64,000 nt of DNA from Sediminibacter sp. Hel_I_10 (GCF_000688335.1 NZ_JHZX01000001.1:3286001-3350000); one strand, 5' to 3'; positions 25,729 through 35,267 are shown, numbered from the stretch's first letter. Notes: generated from the letters alone by a model not told the origin. Translations and numbers: made by a program.

Positions 25729-25747
25729 ATTTAGGTTTTAATTATAG

Positions 25748-25886
25748 ACAACGGTCTCGTATAACCGTCAGTTACGGGTTAATATCCGTTAATTTTCGGT
25801 TTAGCACTGACCTTTGCAATTCTGAGTGGATTCGGACGTAGTCAAATCCGCCGTAATTGCGGTTATACATTGTTGTACAACGTTTT
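25748..25886 (-). repeat. Island repeat D (cassette-boundary element)
   Basis: This is the clearest copy. The left arm begins ACAACGGTCTCG and runs into GTATAACCGTCAGTTACGG. The right arm, read on the minus strand, is ACAACAAT followed by GTATAACCGCAATTACGG. The arms therefore match over about 25 bp with a few mismatches, with spacers of different length (7 and 3 bases). An inner imperfect palindrome (GGATTCGG...AAATCC) lies near 25828-25849. The right end (CGTT) is 2 bp from the stop codon of the gene at 25887. Confidence 0.75.
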
Positions 25887-26423
25887 TTATCTATCCCAAC
25901 CATCGATTACATAATTTTTTTCAGTCAGTTTTTTTTCAATTCCGGAACTTTCGGATTTAAACCATAATTCAAATCGAGTAGGATAAAAATTTGAAAAGGT
26001 TCCTTCGTAAATAACTGAACTTCCTTTGTACAAATTGAATTTATTATTTAAATCAGTTATTTTATTTTGAGTGCGTTCTGTTAATTTTTCTTGTGATAAC
26101 CGAATATTTTGAGTCAATTCGAACGCTTTAATATAAATTTCTCCTTTTTCGGTAGGTTTATGCCACATATAAAAATCATAACCACTATAACCGTCTCCAA
26201 TTATGATAATTTTTTCGTTGTTAACTTTTATTTTTTCAAGAGAATCTATTTGTTGATTTGTCAGAAATTCAACAGGTTTTTCAAAGTTTAATTTATCAGG
26301 AATTTCAATGTTATAAAATTCTGCTTCTTCATAATCCTCTGCAAATAATCCAAAAATAATCCAGCCTATGAATAGTACGATTAAGATTAAAATTCCGAAT
26401 ATTATTTTTTTTGCGATGGTCAT
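25887..26423 (-). CDS. Membrane-anchored protein of unknown function
   Basis: The 178-residue product has one N-terminal membrane helix (about 6-27, IIFGILILIVLFIGWIIFGL) and a soluble, presumably periplasmic domain of about 150 residues with no Cys. Segments such as KIIIIGDGYSGYDFYMWHKP and FYPTRFELWFKSES suggest an alpha/beta fold. I do not recognise the family. It is the last cassette of the island, with repeat D touching its stop and a short palindromic remnant before its start. Confidence 0.7.
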   Translation of the reverse strand: MTIAKKIIFGILILIVLFIGWIIFGLFAEDYEEAEFYNIEIPDKLNFEKPVEFLTNQQIDSLEKIKVNNEKIIIIGDGYSGYDFYMWHKPTEKGEIYIKAFELTQNIRLSQEKLTERTQNKITDLNNKFNLYKGSSVIYEGTFSNFYPTRFELWFKSESSGIEKKLTEKNYVIDGWDR

Positions 26424-26465
26424 TTAAATGTTGTACAACTCGTTATATCTCAAATATAACCGTTA
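26424..26465 (-). repeat. Partial island repeat E
   Basis: TGTTGTACAACTCGTTATAT echoes the right end of repeat D (TTGTTGTACAACGTT). GTTATAT and ATATAAC form a small inverted repeat. It marks the right edge of the island. Confidence 0.4.
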
Positions 26466-26506
26466 AAACATTATAATTGAGGGATAAACCAATATTTAAG
26501 GGCTTT

Positions 26507-26986
26507 TTACGAATCGTTAAGGTCTTTCAAGACCTCTCCATAATCATATTGCAAATCTTCGTGAAGTTTTAAGATTTTTTTTGTTACAGCCTCTACATTG
26601 CGGCCGTAGAGATTGGTTAAGGTTGTATTTTTAGAGATGGACGGACGCATCATTTTTAAACGTTTACAAAAGTAGAGTAGCAGTGCCACCTCGGTTTCTT
26701 TATTCAAGGAGTAACGAATGTACTTTTTTACATTTCTAAGAATTTTACGCACACTCTTCTTGATGTAATAGAAATTGTTGGTGTTGATTTCCTCAAACTG
26801 TTCATCTATTTCGGCTTTTACCGTTTCTATATAACCTTCCTCATCGTGTGCTTCAAATAAAAGATAGGTGAGCAACTCCTTATTTTCCTTTTTAAAACGT
26901 GAGAGTCTCAGGCAGAGCGTTTCTAATTCGTCTTTGGTTTTAAATTTTAATTCTTTTCTTATAGTAACTACAGAAACGGCTTTCAT
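26507..26986 (-). CDS. Conserved Bacteroidota protein of unknown function
   Basis: The 159-residue product is helical, charged and soluble. A basic helix (KKSVRKILRNVKKYIRYSLN) sits in the middle. It resembles small conserved Bacteroidota proteins with no assigned role. The start at 26986 (MKAVSVVTIRKEL) is preferred to one 30 bp upstream. It marks the return to core sequence on the right side of the island. Confidence 0.7.
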   Translation of the reverse strand: MKAVSVVTIRKELKFKTKDELETLCLRLSRFKKENKELLTYLLFEAHDEEGYIETVKAEIDEQFEEINTNNFYYIKKSVRKILRNVKKYIRYSLNKETEVALLLYFCKRLKMMRPSISKNTTLTNLYGRNVEAVTKKILKLHEDLQYDYGEVLKDLNDS

Positions 26987-27089
26987 GGGCAAACAGTCTA
27001 TTATGATTTGAACCAAAACTTAATCTAAAAGCGTTAAGGCTTGGGCTTGTTTAAGGGTATCTTGATAATGAATTTAAAAATAAACTATT

Positions 27090-27920
27090 ATGCCATTTAT
27101 AACAAACAAAAGCAAAAGCAAACCAGTAGATATCTTTTATGAAGACTACGGAAAAGGGCAACCTGTCATTTTAATCCACGGATGGCCTTTGAGTAGAAAA
27201 TCATGGGAGCAGCAAGTTTGGAAAATCGTAGAAGCGGGTTACCGTTGTATTTCTTATGACCGTCGTGGTTTTGGGATTTCTTCTGCACCTTGGGATGGTT
27301 ACGATTATTCTTCTTTAACTACAGATTTAAATGCACTTATTGAAGAGCTAGATTTAAAAGATGTGGTGCTTGTAGGATTCTCTATGGGAGGTGGCGAAGT
27401 GGTACGCTACTTTACAGACTATGGAAGCGATAAAATTGCAAAAGCAGCATTAATCAGTAGTATCATTCCGTTGGTGAAACAAAAGAGTGATAACCCAGAT
27501 GGTGTTCCAGAGAAAGATTTGGAAGGTATTAAGGACGCGTTAGAATCAGATCGACTAGGATTTTTAAAAGAATTTAGTAAAGGATTCTATAATTATGATG
27601 ATAATAAAGACCGCGTAAGTCAGGCGATTTTAGATTATGATTTCATCATTGCTTCTCATGCTTCACCCAGAGCAACTATAGAAACGGCTAAGGCTTGGAT
27701 GGATACTGATTTTAGACCAGAGTTAAAAAATGTAGATAAACCTACACTTATTGTACACGGTGATGCTGATGCAACTGTACCAATCGAAACTTCGGCAAAA
27801 CAAGCTGCAGCGCATATTGCCGATAATCAATTTGAAATTATCAAAGGAGCGCCTCACGGGTTGAATATTACCCATAGTGAAGAACTCAATACACTTCTAA
27901 TTGATTTCTTGAAGAAGTGA
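27090..27920 (+). CDS. Alpha/beta hydrolase (chloroperoxidase/arylesterase type)
   Basis: The 276-residue product has the oxyanion HGWPLS (30-35), the nucleophile elbow GFSMGG with Ser98, the acid in VHGDADATVP and the histidine near GAPHGLN. The overall match is to cofactor-free haloperoxidases and aryl esterases. No signal peptide is present, so it is cytoplasmic. The natural substrate cannot be told from sequence. A strong terminator follows. Confidence 0.92.
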   Translation: MPFITNKSKSKPVDIFYEDYGKGQPVILIHGWPLSRKSWEQQVWKIVEAGYRCISYDRRGFGISSAPWDGYDYSSLTTDLNALIEELDLKDVVLVGFSMGGGEVVRYFTDYGSDKIAKAALISSIIPLVKQKSDNPDGVPEKDLEGIKDALESDRLGFLKEFSKGFYNYDDNKDRVSQAILDYDFIIASHASPRATIETAKAWMDTDFRPELKNVDKPTLIVHGDADATVPIETSAKQAAAHIADNQFEIIKGAPHGLNITHSEELNTLLIDFLKK

Positions 27921-27940
27921 TCTTCTTTAAATCATGTCAC

Positions 27941-27979
27941 AAAAAAATCCAGTTCTTGTTACAAGAACTGGATTTTTTT
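27941..27979. terminator. Bidirectional terminator
   Basis: Arms of 19 bp (AAAAAAATCCAGTTCTTGT and its complement) around a single base, with A and T runs on either side. It serves both the hydrolase gene and the convergent DoxX gene. Confidence 0.92.
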
Positions 27980-27998
27980 GTGCTTTCTTTTATAACTG

Positions 27999-28370
27999 TT
28001 ATTTCCGATCTATAGAAAAACGTCCTGGTCCTGCCAAGAAGATCACAATAAAGGCAAAGAAATAGAGAAGCGCCAGCTCTTTCTTGCCTAACGGATCTGC
28101 ACCATGCACCACAAATGCGGCTACACCCATGGTAATGAACGCGGGAATAGCGGCGATTTTAGTCTTAAACCCAATGATGATAAAAATTGGAGCGACCACC
28201 TCACCTATAAGGGTTAAAATTAAAGAGACCGTAGCACCAACCCCTAGCGGATCTGCAAAATCAGAAGGATTGGAGAGCATGCTTAATTTAGGGATGCCAT
28301 GCGTAAGCATCATACCGGCAAAGCCCAAACGTAATAGTAAAAGTGCAAGGTCATTAAAGTTCTTTTTCAT
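27999..28370 (-). CDS. DoxX-family membrane protein
   Basis: The 123-residue product has four membrane helices and the family features LLRLGFAGMMLTHGIPKL (12-29), a VVAPIFIIIGFKTKIAAIPAF loop, and a terminal GPGRFSIDRK. DoxX proteins in other bacteria support membrane redox and oxidative-stress functions; here the role is not known. Confidence 0.92.
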   Translation of the reverse strand: MKKNFNDLALLLLRLGFAGMMLTHGIPKLSMLSNPSDFADPLGVGATVSLILTLIGEVVAPIFIIIGFKTKIAAIPAFITMGVAAFVVHGADPLGKKELALLYFFAFIVIFLAGPGRFSIDRK

Positions 28371-28494
28371 CGTTGTAAAAGATTAATTGGTTAAGGTTTT
28401 TAGCAAGATGTCTTGGCTTTTCACAAAATAAAAAGTCATCAAATTGCGGAGTTCATGGGATAAATATAAATATAATATGTGTTGCTGTGGTCAT

Positions 28495-28530
28495 AAAAAA
28501 AAGATCCAAAGTTGTCTTTGGATCTTTTTA
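28495..28530 (-). terminator. Terminator after the dehydrogenase E1 gene
   Basis: AAAAGATCCAAAG pairs with CTTTGGATCTTTT around a TTGT loop; T runs occur on both strands. It lies about 75 bp beyond the E1 stop. Confidence 0.85.
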
Positions 28531-28602
28531 AATAGATGCTATTTTATTTTTTGTAATGCTTTCCCATGCTGTTCATCTTCGGAAACCATCGTATCCAATA
28601 GA

Positions 28603-31014
28603 TTATGTCAATTTTGGAAAATCTTCAGGACTTACTTCGTGCATGATCTCATATACTTTTTCAAAAATATCTTCATTTGAAGGTTTTGAAAAATAATCAC
28701 CATCGGTACCATAGGCAGGGCGATGTGGTTTAGCCGTCATGGTTTGTGGCTTACTGTCTAAGAAACGGTAACCGTTTTGTGTGTTTAAAATTTCATTTAA
28801 AATATAAGCGGAAGCACCTCCAGGCACATCTTCATCAATAATCAATAAACGATTGGTCTTTTCGAGACTTTTCACGATGTCATGATTAAGATCAAAAGGC
28901 AATAAGGATTGTACATCAATAACCTCGGCATTAATACCAACTTCCATAAGATCTTTAGCGGTTTTAGCAACCATATTTAGGGTTGATCCATAAGAGACTA
29001 AAGTAATGTCATTTCCTTCTTTAACCGTTTCAACAACCCCAATAGGTGTTTTAAATCGGCCAATATTATTGGGCATTTTTTCTTTGAGTCTATAGCCGTT
29101 AAGGCATTCAATAATGAGGGCAGGCTCATCACTTTCTAAAAGCGTATTGTAAAAACCAGCGGCCTTAGTCATATTTCTTGGTACCAAGACGTGGATGCCA
29201 CGAACCAAATTGATAATCCCTCCTAATTGGGATCCAGAATGCCAAATTCCCTCAAGGCGATGTCCTCGAGTTCTTATAATCAATGGTGCTTTTTGTCTGC
29301 CCTTTGTACGGTATTGAAGCGTAGCCAAATCATCGCTAATAATTTGAAGGGCATACATTAAGTAATCTAAATATTGAATCTCGGCAATTGGTCTCAAGCC
29401 ACGCATTGCTAAACCAATCCCTTGACCCAGAATAGTAGCTTCACGAATACCGGCATCAGCAACTCGCAACTCTCCGTATTTTTCTTGAAGACCTTCTAAG
29501 CCTTGGTTGACATCTCCAATATTTCCTGAATCTTCACCAAACACCAAGGCATTTGGGTAGGTGTTAAAGATGGCATCAAAATTATCTCTTATAATGATTC
29601 TCCCATCTACTTCCTCTGCTTTATCAGAATATGTTGGCGGTACGTTAACAATGTTTCCAACAGCTTTATCAGACGAACTATGTAAATGAGAACTATATTT
29701 TGGTTGGATACGTGCCATAAAAGCGGTAATCCATTGTTGCAATTTTAACTTTTCTTCAGAACCTTCACCAACCACATAACGTAATACTTGTCTGGCACTG
29801 GAAAGAATATCTTTTCTAATAGGCTCTTTAATATCTTCTAAATCATTGATGATTTTGGTGATAAATGCCTTGTTTGTACTTTTCTCTGCAAGTGGCTTTA
29901 ATAATTTGATAGCTTCAGAGCGGTCTGCTAGAATAGGTTCTAAATAAGCATTCCAAGCGGCTTTTTTGCCTTCTCTTACGCTCTTTTTTAAATTTTTGTC
30001 AATGGTATCGAGTTCTTCTTCCGTAGCAATATTGTTGGCAATCATCCATTGTCTCATTTTCGAGATACAATCGTGTTCTGTTTCCCAATCTAATCGCTCT
30101 TTACTTTTATAACGCTCATGAGACCCAGAAGTGGAGTGGCCTTGAGGTTGCGTGAGTTCTTGAACATGAATTAATACCGGTACATGTTCTTCACGTGCTA
30201 TTTTTTCGGCCGTTTCGTAAGTGTTTACCAAAGCGTTATAATCCCAGCCTTTAACCCTTAAAATCTCATAACCATTGCCATGCTCATCACGTTGAAATCC
30301 TTTTAAGATTTCAGAAATGTTTTCTTTTGTAGTTTGGTGTCTGGCATGCACCGAGATGCCATAATCGTCATCCCAAACACTAATGACCATGGGGACTTGT
30401 AAAACCCCAGCGGCGTTAATGGTCTCAAAAAACAGACCTTCGCTTGTGCTAGCATTACCAATAGTTCCCCAGGCAATTTCATTACCATCCTTAGAGAATT
30501 TTGAAGTATCAATGCCTTTGACGTTTCTATAAATTTTAGAGGCTTGTGCCAAACCAAGTAATCTTGGCATTTGACCCGCTGTAGGAGAAATATCAGCACT
30601 AGAATTGTACTGCTCCATAAGGTTTTTCCAATTGCCATGATCGTCAAGACTGTGCGTGCCAAAATGGCCACCCATTTGTCGTCCTGCACTCATAGGATCT
30701 GCTTCTAAAGAGGTATGTGCGTATAATCCGGCAAAAAATTGCTCAATATTTAATTGATCAATCGCCATCATAAAGGTTTGATCGCGGTAATATCCTGAAC
30801 GAAAATCGCCTTTTTTAAAGACCTTAGACCAGGCCAGCTGTGGCAGCTCTTTACCATCACCAAAGATTCCAAACTTTGCTTTACCCGTCAAAACTTCACG
30901 ACGACCTAAAAGACTGCATTCCCTGCTGGTGATAGCGATTCGGTAATCATTCAATATTTCACTTTTAAAATCTTCAAAAGTGATGTCTTCGGTAGTTTTA
31001 GGTTCTGTCTGCAT
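28603..31014 (-). CDS. Fused E1 alpha-beta subunit of a 2-oxoacid dehydrogenase
   Basis: The 803-residue product joins the alpha (about 1-400) and beta (about 430-800) parts of a thiamine-diphosphate E1. In the alpha part, GTIGNASTSEGLFFE and DDDYGISVHARH match the ThDP/Mg region; in the beta part, FGEDSGNIG and IRTRGHRLEGIWHSG match E1 beta. The size fits the fused branched-chain or 2-oxoacid E1 common in Bacteroidota. No E2 or E3 gene is nearby. It converts a 2-oxoacid to an acyl group on lipoyl E2; substrate specificity cannot be fixed here. Confidence 0.9.
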   Translation of the reverse strand: MQTEPKTTEDITFEDFKSEILNDYRIAITSRECSLLGRREVLTGKAKFGIFGDGKELPQLAWSKVFKKGDFRSGYYRDQTFMMAIDQLNIEQFFAGLYAHTSLEADPMSAGRQMGGHFGTHSLDDHGNWKNLMEQYNSSADISPTAGQMPRLLGLAQASKIYRNVKGIDTSKFSKDGNEIAWGTIGNASTSEGLFFETINAAGVLQVPMVISVWDDDYGISVHARHQTTKENISEILKGFQRDEHGNGYEILRVKGWDYNALVNTYETAEKIAREEHVPVLIHVQELTQPQGHSTSGSHERYKSKERLDWETEHDCISKMRQWMIANNIATEEELDTIDKNLKKSVREGKKAAWNAYLEPILADRSEAIKLLKPLAEKSTNKAFITKIINDLEDIKEPIRKDILSSARQVLRYVVGEGSEEKLKLQQWITAFMARIQPKYSSHLHSSSDKAVGNIVNVPPTYSDKAEEVDGRIIIRDNFDAIFNTYPNALVFGEDSGNIGDVNQGLEGLQEKYGELRVADAGIREATILGQGIGLAMRGLRPIAEIQYLDYLMYALQIISDDLATLQYRTKGRQKAPLIIRTRGHRLEGIWHSGSQLGGIINLVRGIHVLVPRNMTKAAGFYNTLLESDEPALIIECLNGYRLKEKMPNNIGRFKTPIGVVETVKEGNDITLVSYGSTLNMVAKTAKDLMEVGINAEVIDVQSLLPFDLNHDIVKSLEKTNRLLIIDEDVPGGASAYILNEILNTQNGYRFLDSKPQTMTAKPHRPAYGTDGDYFSKPSNEDIFEKVYEIMHEVSPEDFPKLT

Positions 31015-31167
31015 AGTGTGGAAATGGTGTTTCGCAAATTTAACGAAAGTTCGGAAATATTACAACCTTGTAGTTTGTTATAATTTTGAGAATATAGCAA
31101 AAAAAATCTTCATTTCTGATATATTAATCAAAATCAGGGATTAAATTGAATTTCTGTTAAGAATTCA

Positions 31168-34005
31168 TTAATACCACTTTCGTCTAAATAGGCCTAATAA
31201 TGCACCCGGATCAAGGGTGAATTTAATTCTGATTTTCTGGTCATAGTTGGGCTGGGCTATTTCCCAACCAAGATTGGAATACACGGGGAAGTACAATTCA
31301 AAATAATCGGTAACCAAGTCTACTTTAATTCCAGAATCATAAACAAAGGCAGGATTACGGCTCTTATTTTTAAGCAGTCCAATATCGCCATAGCCTTCTA
31401 TGTATTTCCAAATGGTAGTACTTACATTACTGGTCACCATCCATTGGTTGGCAAACGCCGTATCTAGTTTTGATTTAAAACCACCTTCTGCAATGATAAT
31501 CTGTTGGCTATAAATCCCAGTGTCTTCAGAGCGCCCCAAGTAATTATAGTCAAACAGGTAATCTGTAGGGCGATCTAGAGCAAAGCTGAAATAGTTAGAG
31601 TTGGCATCGGTTTTATTAAATAAGAAGGATCCTGCAAATACTCTAAAATTAAATTGGCGGTTGGTCTCAGAGAGTTTTCTATATTCATAGTTTAAAGAGA
31701 TTTTCCCGAATTTTTGGGCAAACTGCAGATCGTAAAACCATTTTGAGAAATTCACCAATCCTGGGTTTGATTTCACATACCTTACGTTAAGTACGCTATA
31801 GTCTGGCTCGTCAAAATCATCTAAAACAATAGTATCGCTAAAGTCTCTCGAAATGCTTAAATATCTAAAATTCAAGAGTCGACTTTCATTTGATCTAAAA
31901 TCGTCATCGTTTCTAAAAACAAAAGAAAGACTTGGTGTTAAGACTGTTACAAAGGAGTCTTCGGCAAAGGCGTTGTACTTCGCTCCAAAGCCGTAACTAA
32001 TATTGTATAAATTTTGATTTTCGATATTGTGGGTATAGCCAACCGATCCACCACCAGTAAAAGATTTTGATTTGGTGGCATATTGGGGCGAAAATTTATA
32101 GTTTAAACGTTTCCTAAGTAAGGTTTTGTTATAAAATTTGGCACCTAAGGTAAGTCCGTCGTAAATGTTATTGAACTCTACTAAGGGCATTAAGAAAATT
32201 TGGTTGTAATAAGGGTCTTCAACGTCCTTAAAAACCCGAAATTGAAAAGGCTTGTTGTTAAATAAAAAGCCCTTTAATGATCTGTAATTATCTCTTAGAT
32301 TAAATTCTGGGATGGTATTATCATAATTGAGCGCTAATTTTTCAATGCTATCTCTGGCAATAGTTACTGTTTTAAGATGACTAATATTCTCTACCCAAGA
32401 TTTGGAAAGGATAGAGTCATTTCCCAATGTAAAGAGCGATACAGGCATCTGGTTGTCGCGCTTGTTTTTAATGGTGAGCTTAATGGAATCTTTGGTTTTG
32501 ACAACCTTATCAATTTTAAAATCGATTTTTGCGCGGGTATTGATATAATCCGTAAAAAACCAATCGATATTTTTTGGGGTGTTCTTTTTTAATTCATTTT
32601 CAAAGGTTTGGGAGTTGGTCACCTTTAATTTATGATTTCTCAAATACTCCGAGAGTTGTGTTTCTACAACACCAGAATTAACAAAATCATCCAAATAGCG
32701 TAAGCCGATACCTGCTTTATATTTTCCGGCGATATTCGCATTAAATTTTAATAAAGAATCTTTTGATGTGGTTAGGGCTTGGTCTCTATTGGTACGCGCC
32801 ATTTGCATGTAAAATAGGTTGAACTGATCGTTGTATTTTAAATCTGCAGCATGAAAAGATCGCACTCCCCAAATGTCGGCCAGGGTCCCTATGAGTTTTG
32901 TATCTGGATAATTATCTTCCACATACTTCATTAAATAATAGATTTGGATACCATCACGCAGCCAATAATCTTTTCTTGGGTTGATGATTAAGGTGTTCTC
33001 GAGATAATTATTGAGAGCAGTTTTGAGCAATTTCAACTCATATTGAAAATTATCGGGAAAAGGTCTGATGAAATCGGGTAACTGATTAAGACCGTACAAG
33101 GGGTCTTTTTTATAGTCATTATTGGTAATCAATAAGCGTTCGTGCGGGTAAGCTCCTAATTGTTCTGTAATAAATCTGGTGATCTTATCTGTAATCAATG
33201 CTTTCTCTTCTGGAGAAATCCCTTTGGCATCTACATTAGACATGATGGTAAAATCATCGGTCTGTACAAATTTATAATCAGATCGTTTGTTGAGAATTAG
33301 GATGGTATTGACCCGTTGTTTTCCTTCTAGAGAATAGGTTTGTCCACTGGTGGTCTGTTTAATATTGGTTGTATTTAATTCTGATACCAATTGATAGCCT
33401 AGGGGAAATGTGATTTCCATAGTCATATCAGATGGTGGCACATAGAGATCATCTAAGTTTTTATTGCTGTAAATTTCCCACTTACCGTCATACACTGCTG
33501 GGGTGAGGTACCAATATTTTAGGTGAAAATTTAAATCTTCGCTTATACCATAACCCGTGAAGGTGTCATCTGGGACCACGATGTTGTAGGTAATGGAAAG
33601 GTCGTAATAGCTATTGGGTAATAACGGCTGTTTGAGACTGACTTCAACCACATCTGGAAAGGCTTTAGTAGTATTGTAATTTAAAGAATTACCCAAGTCG
33701 TCTTTTAAATCGGTAATAGTGGTGTAGCCCCGTTGCTCACTTTTTGCGAAATGGAACTTGTCATTAAATTCTTCGGTAAAGCGTTTGGCAAGTGGTGTTT
33801 TTTTAGTGGAATAAGCATTGTTCCAATCGTTGAGGTAGATGGTATTTAAAGTATCTTGAGATGTATTTTGATACCGTATGTTTTGTGAAACGGCTATGGT
33901 TTTTTGCTGAACGTCTAAACTGGCCTTAATGTCAATGCTGTTTTGACAAAATGAAAGGCTCGTAAAGACCAATAAACATATTAAAATACCATCGTTTAGT
34001 TTCAA
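31168..34005 (-). CDS. M1-like peptidase-family protein fused to an outer-membrane barrel, zinc site lost
   Basis: The 945-residue product has a signal peptide, an M1-aminopeptidase-like N-terminal region, and a C-terminal half with alternating strands that ends in KWY, as outer-membrane barrels do. Where M1 enzymes have HExxH the protein reads TALNN, and the WLxEG glutamate is WLRDG. Zinc chemistry is therefore unlikely. The TTG at 34005 is chosen because it starts a good signal peptide (MKLNDGILICLLVFTSLSFCQ) and overlaps the upstream stop as TTGA. A start at the ATG 51 bp upstream is the alternative. It is coupled to the secreted nuclease gene upstream. Confidence 0.75.
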   Translation of the reverse strand: MKLNDGILICLLVFTSLSFCQNSIDIKASLDVQQKTIAVSQNIRYQNTSQDTLNTIYLNDWNNAYSTKKTPLAKRFTEEFNDKFHFAKSEQRGYTTITDLKDDLGNSLNYNTTKAFPDVVEVSLKQPLLPNSYYDLSITYNIVVPDDTFTGYGISEDLNFHLKYWYLTPAVYDGKWEIYSNKNLDDLYVPPSDMTMEITFPLGYQLVSELNTTNIKQTTSGQTYSLEGKQRVNTILILNKRSDYKFVQTDDFTIMSNVDAKGISPEEKALITDKITRFITEQLGAYPHERLLITNNDYKKDPLYGLNQLPDFIRPFPDNFQYELKLLKTALNNYLENTLIINPRKDYWLRDGIQIYYLMKYVEDNYPDTKLIGTLADIWGVRSFHAADLKYNDQFNLFYMQMARTNRDQALTTSKDSLLKFNANIAGKYKAGIGLRYLDDFVNSGVVETQLSEYLRNHKLKVTNSQTFENELKKNTPKNIDWFFTDYINTRAKIDFKIDKVVKTKDSIKLTIKNKRDNQMPVSLFTLGNDSILSKSWVENISHLKTVTIARDSIEKLALNYDNTIPEFNLRDNYRSLKGFLFNNKPFQFRVFKDVEDPYYNQIFLMPLVEFNNIYDGLTLGAKFYNKTLLRKRLNYKFSPQYATKSKSFTGGGSVGYTHNIENQNLYNISYGFGAKYNAFAEDSFVTVLTPSLSFVFRNDDDFRSNESRLLNFRYLSISRDFSDTIVLDDFDEPDYSVLNVRYVKSNPGLVNFSKWFYDLQFAQKFGKISLNYEYRKLSETNRQFNFRVFAGSFLFNKTDANSNYFSFALDRPTDYLFDYNYLGRSEDTGIYSQQIIIAEGGFKSKLDTAFANQWMVTSNVSTTIWKYIEGYGDIGLLKNKSRNPAFVYDSGIKVDLVTDYFELYFPVYSNLGWEIAQPNYDQKIRIKFTLDPGALLGLFRRKWY

Positions 34006-35267
34006 TGCGCGACTATGAATTTTAAGGGTTGTTGGTTCGTATAAGGTAAAACACAATAGTACAACCCGTTTGCCAATTGTGATGTATCCATGTTGGTATA
34101 TAACGTATTATTAATCATTATGGTTTTTACTTGTTGGCCTAAACTATTGTAAACCGTTGTAGGTTGGCCTACAATTTCCATATTTGTATTACGAAATTGT
34201 AATTGACCATCAACGACATTTGATCCTTTTATAGCCAAAGATGTAGTACTGGTAAATGAACCGGTACTTAATGATTGATTGGTGTGTAGTTCTATGGTAA
34301 CGGGCAAATGGTCACTAAAATTGTATAGTGCATTTCTTATATCAAAAGAATAATCAGATCCAGAACAGTTTGAGGAATTTATAGAACTATTATAACATTG
34401 GATATTACCATTGTTGCCATACACTTGATAGCTATCTTCCACAAACGAAAGTTGAGGATTAGTCAACATGTTTTGTGATGTTAAAATAAAATCGAAGCGA
34501 TCATCAAACCCTCCGCTAGATCCTCCAAGATTACCTTGAGTACGGGTAGATTGCGTCATTACATCAATGTAGTTCGTATTGTTATGCCAGTATCCTATGC
34601 TATTTGCGGGATCTACAAACGTAATGTTATTGCTTGTTGAAATTAATTCTTGAAACGATGGCTCATTACCATTATACATATTAAAATCTCCTGAGAGTAC
34701 AACATTGCTATCTGAGGGAAAAGTGTCTAAATAGGTTTCTAAGTCCTCAATCATATCTAACCGGTACTGCTCATTGGTGTCACCACTTGAGGCTTTAAGA
34801 TGACAAACAATCACATCTAAAATCACCGGGTTACTATTTTGGGTTGTGCTGTTTAAGAGTAACTGATAATGATTAAAGTCCCTATAAATGCTGGAAACAA
34901 TGTCTTGACTTTCTAAACTAAATTTGCTGCTATCAAAATAGAGCAATTGTTGCAAGTCGTTATAGTCTCCAATAGCATCATCTGAAGAATTGGTTTGAAA
35001 CACAGCGCGCTCGTAATTTGAGTTGATCAATTGAAGGGAATTCAATATGGTATTGGCACCATCTTCGGTATTGAGTTCACACACCATAAATAAATCTGGT
35101 CTATAATCATCCATGATTACTTCTAAATACTGAAGTCGATTAGGAACGGCGTTTTCCGAAGGAAAATTGAGCAAATTGTAAAACATCAATTTGAAATTCT
35201 CTTGGGAATGGCTTAGTTGAAGACCGAGCAATAAAGCAAAGGTCAAGAACATCGATTTTTTAAGCAT
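34002..35267 (-). CDS. Secreted endonuclease/exonuclease/phosphatase with T9SS sorting domain
   Basis: The 421-residue product has a signal peptide (to about residue 22) and an endonuclease/exonuclease/phosphatase core. Landmarks are MFYNLLNFP, CELN, VVLSGDFNMYNGNEP and FSDHLPV. A C-terminal type A sorting domain for the type IX secretion system (about 345-421) contains VYNSLGQQV, LANGLYYCVL and ends KFIVAH. It is therefore expected to be exported and then released or held at the cell surface. Its stop overlaps the start of the peptidase-like gene, so the two are co-translated. Confidence 0.9.
   Translation of the reverse strand: MLKKSMFLTFALLLGLQLSHSQENFKLMFYNLLNFPSENAVPNRLQYLEVIMDDYRPDLFMVCELNTEDGANTILNSLQLINSNYERAVFQTNSSDDAIGDYNDLQQLLYFDSSKFSLESQDIVSSIYRDFNHYQLLLNSTTQNSNPVILDVIVCHLKASSGDTNEQYRLDMIEDLETYLDTFPSDSNVVLSGDFNMYNGNEPSFQELISTSNNITFVDPANSIGYWHNNTNYIDVMTQSTRTQGNLGGSSGGFDDRFDFILTSQNMLTNPQLSFVEDSYQVYGNNGNIQCYNSSINSSNCSGSDYSFDIRNALYNFSDHLPVTIELHTNQSLSTGSFTSTTSLAIKGSNVVDGQLQFRNTNMEIVGQPTTVYNSLGQQVKTIMINNTLYTNMDTSQLANGLYYCVLPYTNQQPLKFIVAH

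Noticed and set aside
22843-25886. Repeats B-D as a CRISPR array
   Set aside because: The copies differ from each other, are more than 100 bp long, are separated by genes and lack regularly sized spacers.
22226-26465. Integron integrase or other recombinase inside the island
   Set aside because: No tyrosine or serine recombinase frame was found in the window; only the IS110 transposase is present, so the array was not called a complete integron.
28539-28589. 16-residue open frame downstream of the E1 gene
   Set aside because: Too short, no start signal and no known relative; it lies between the E1 stop and its terminator and is probably untranslated sequence.
27090-31014. Complete 2-oxoacid dehydrogenase operon
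   Set aside because: Only the fused E1 is present; no lipoyl E2 or E3 gene lies near it.
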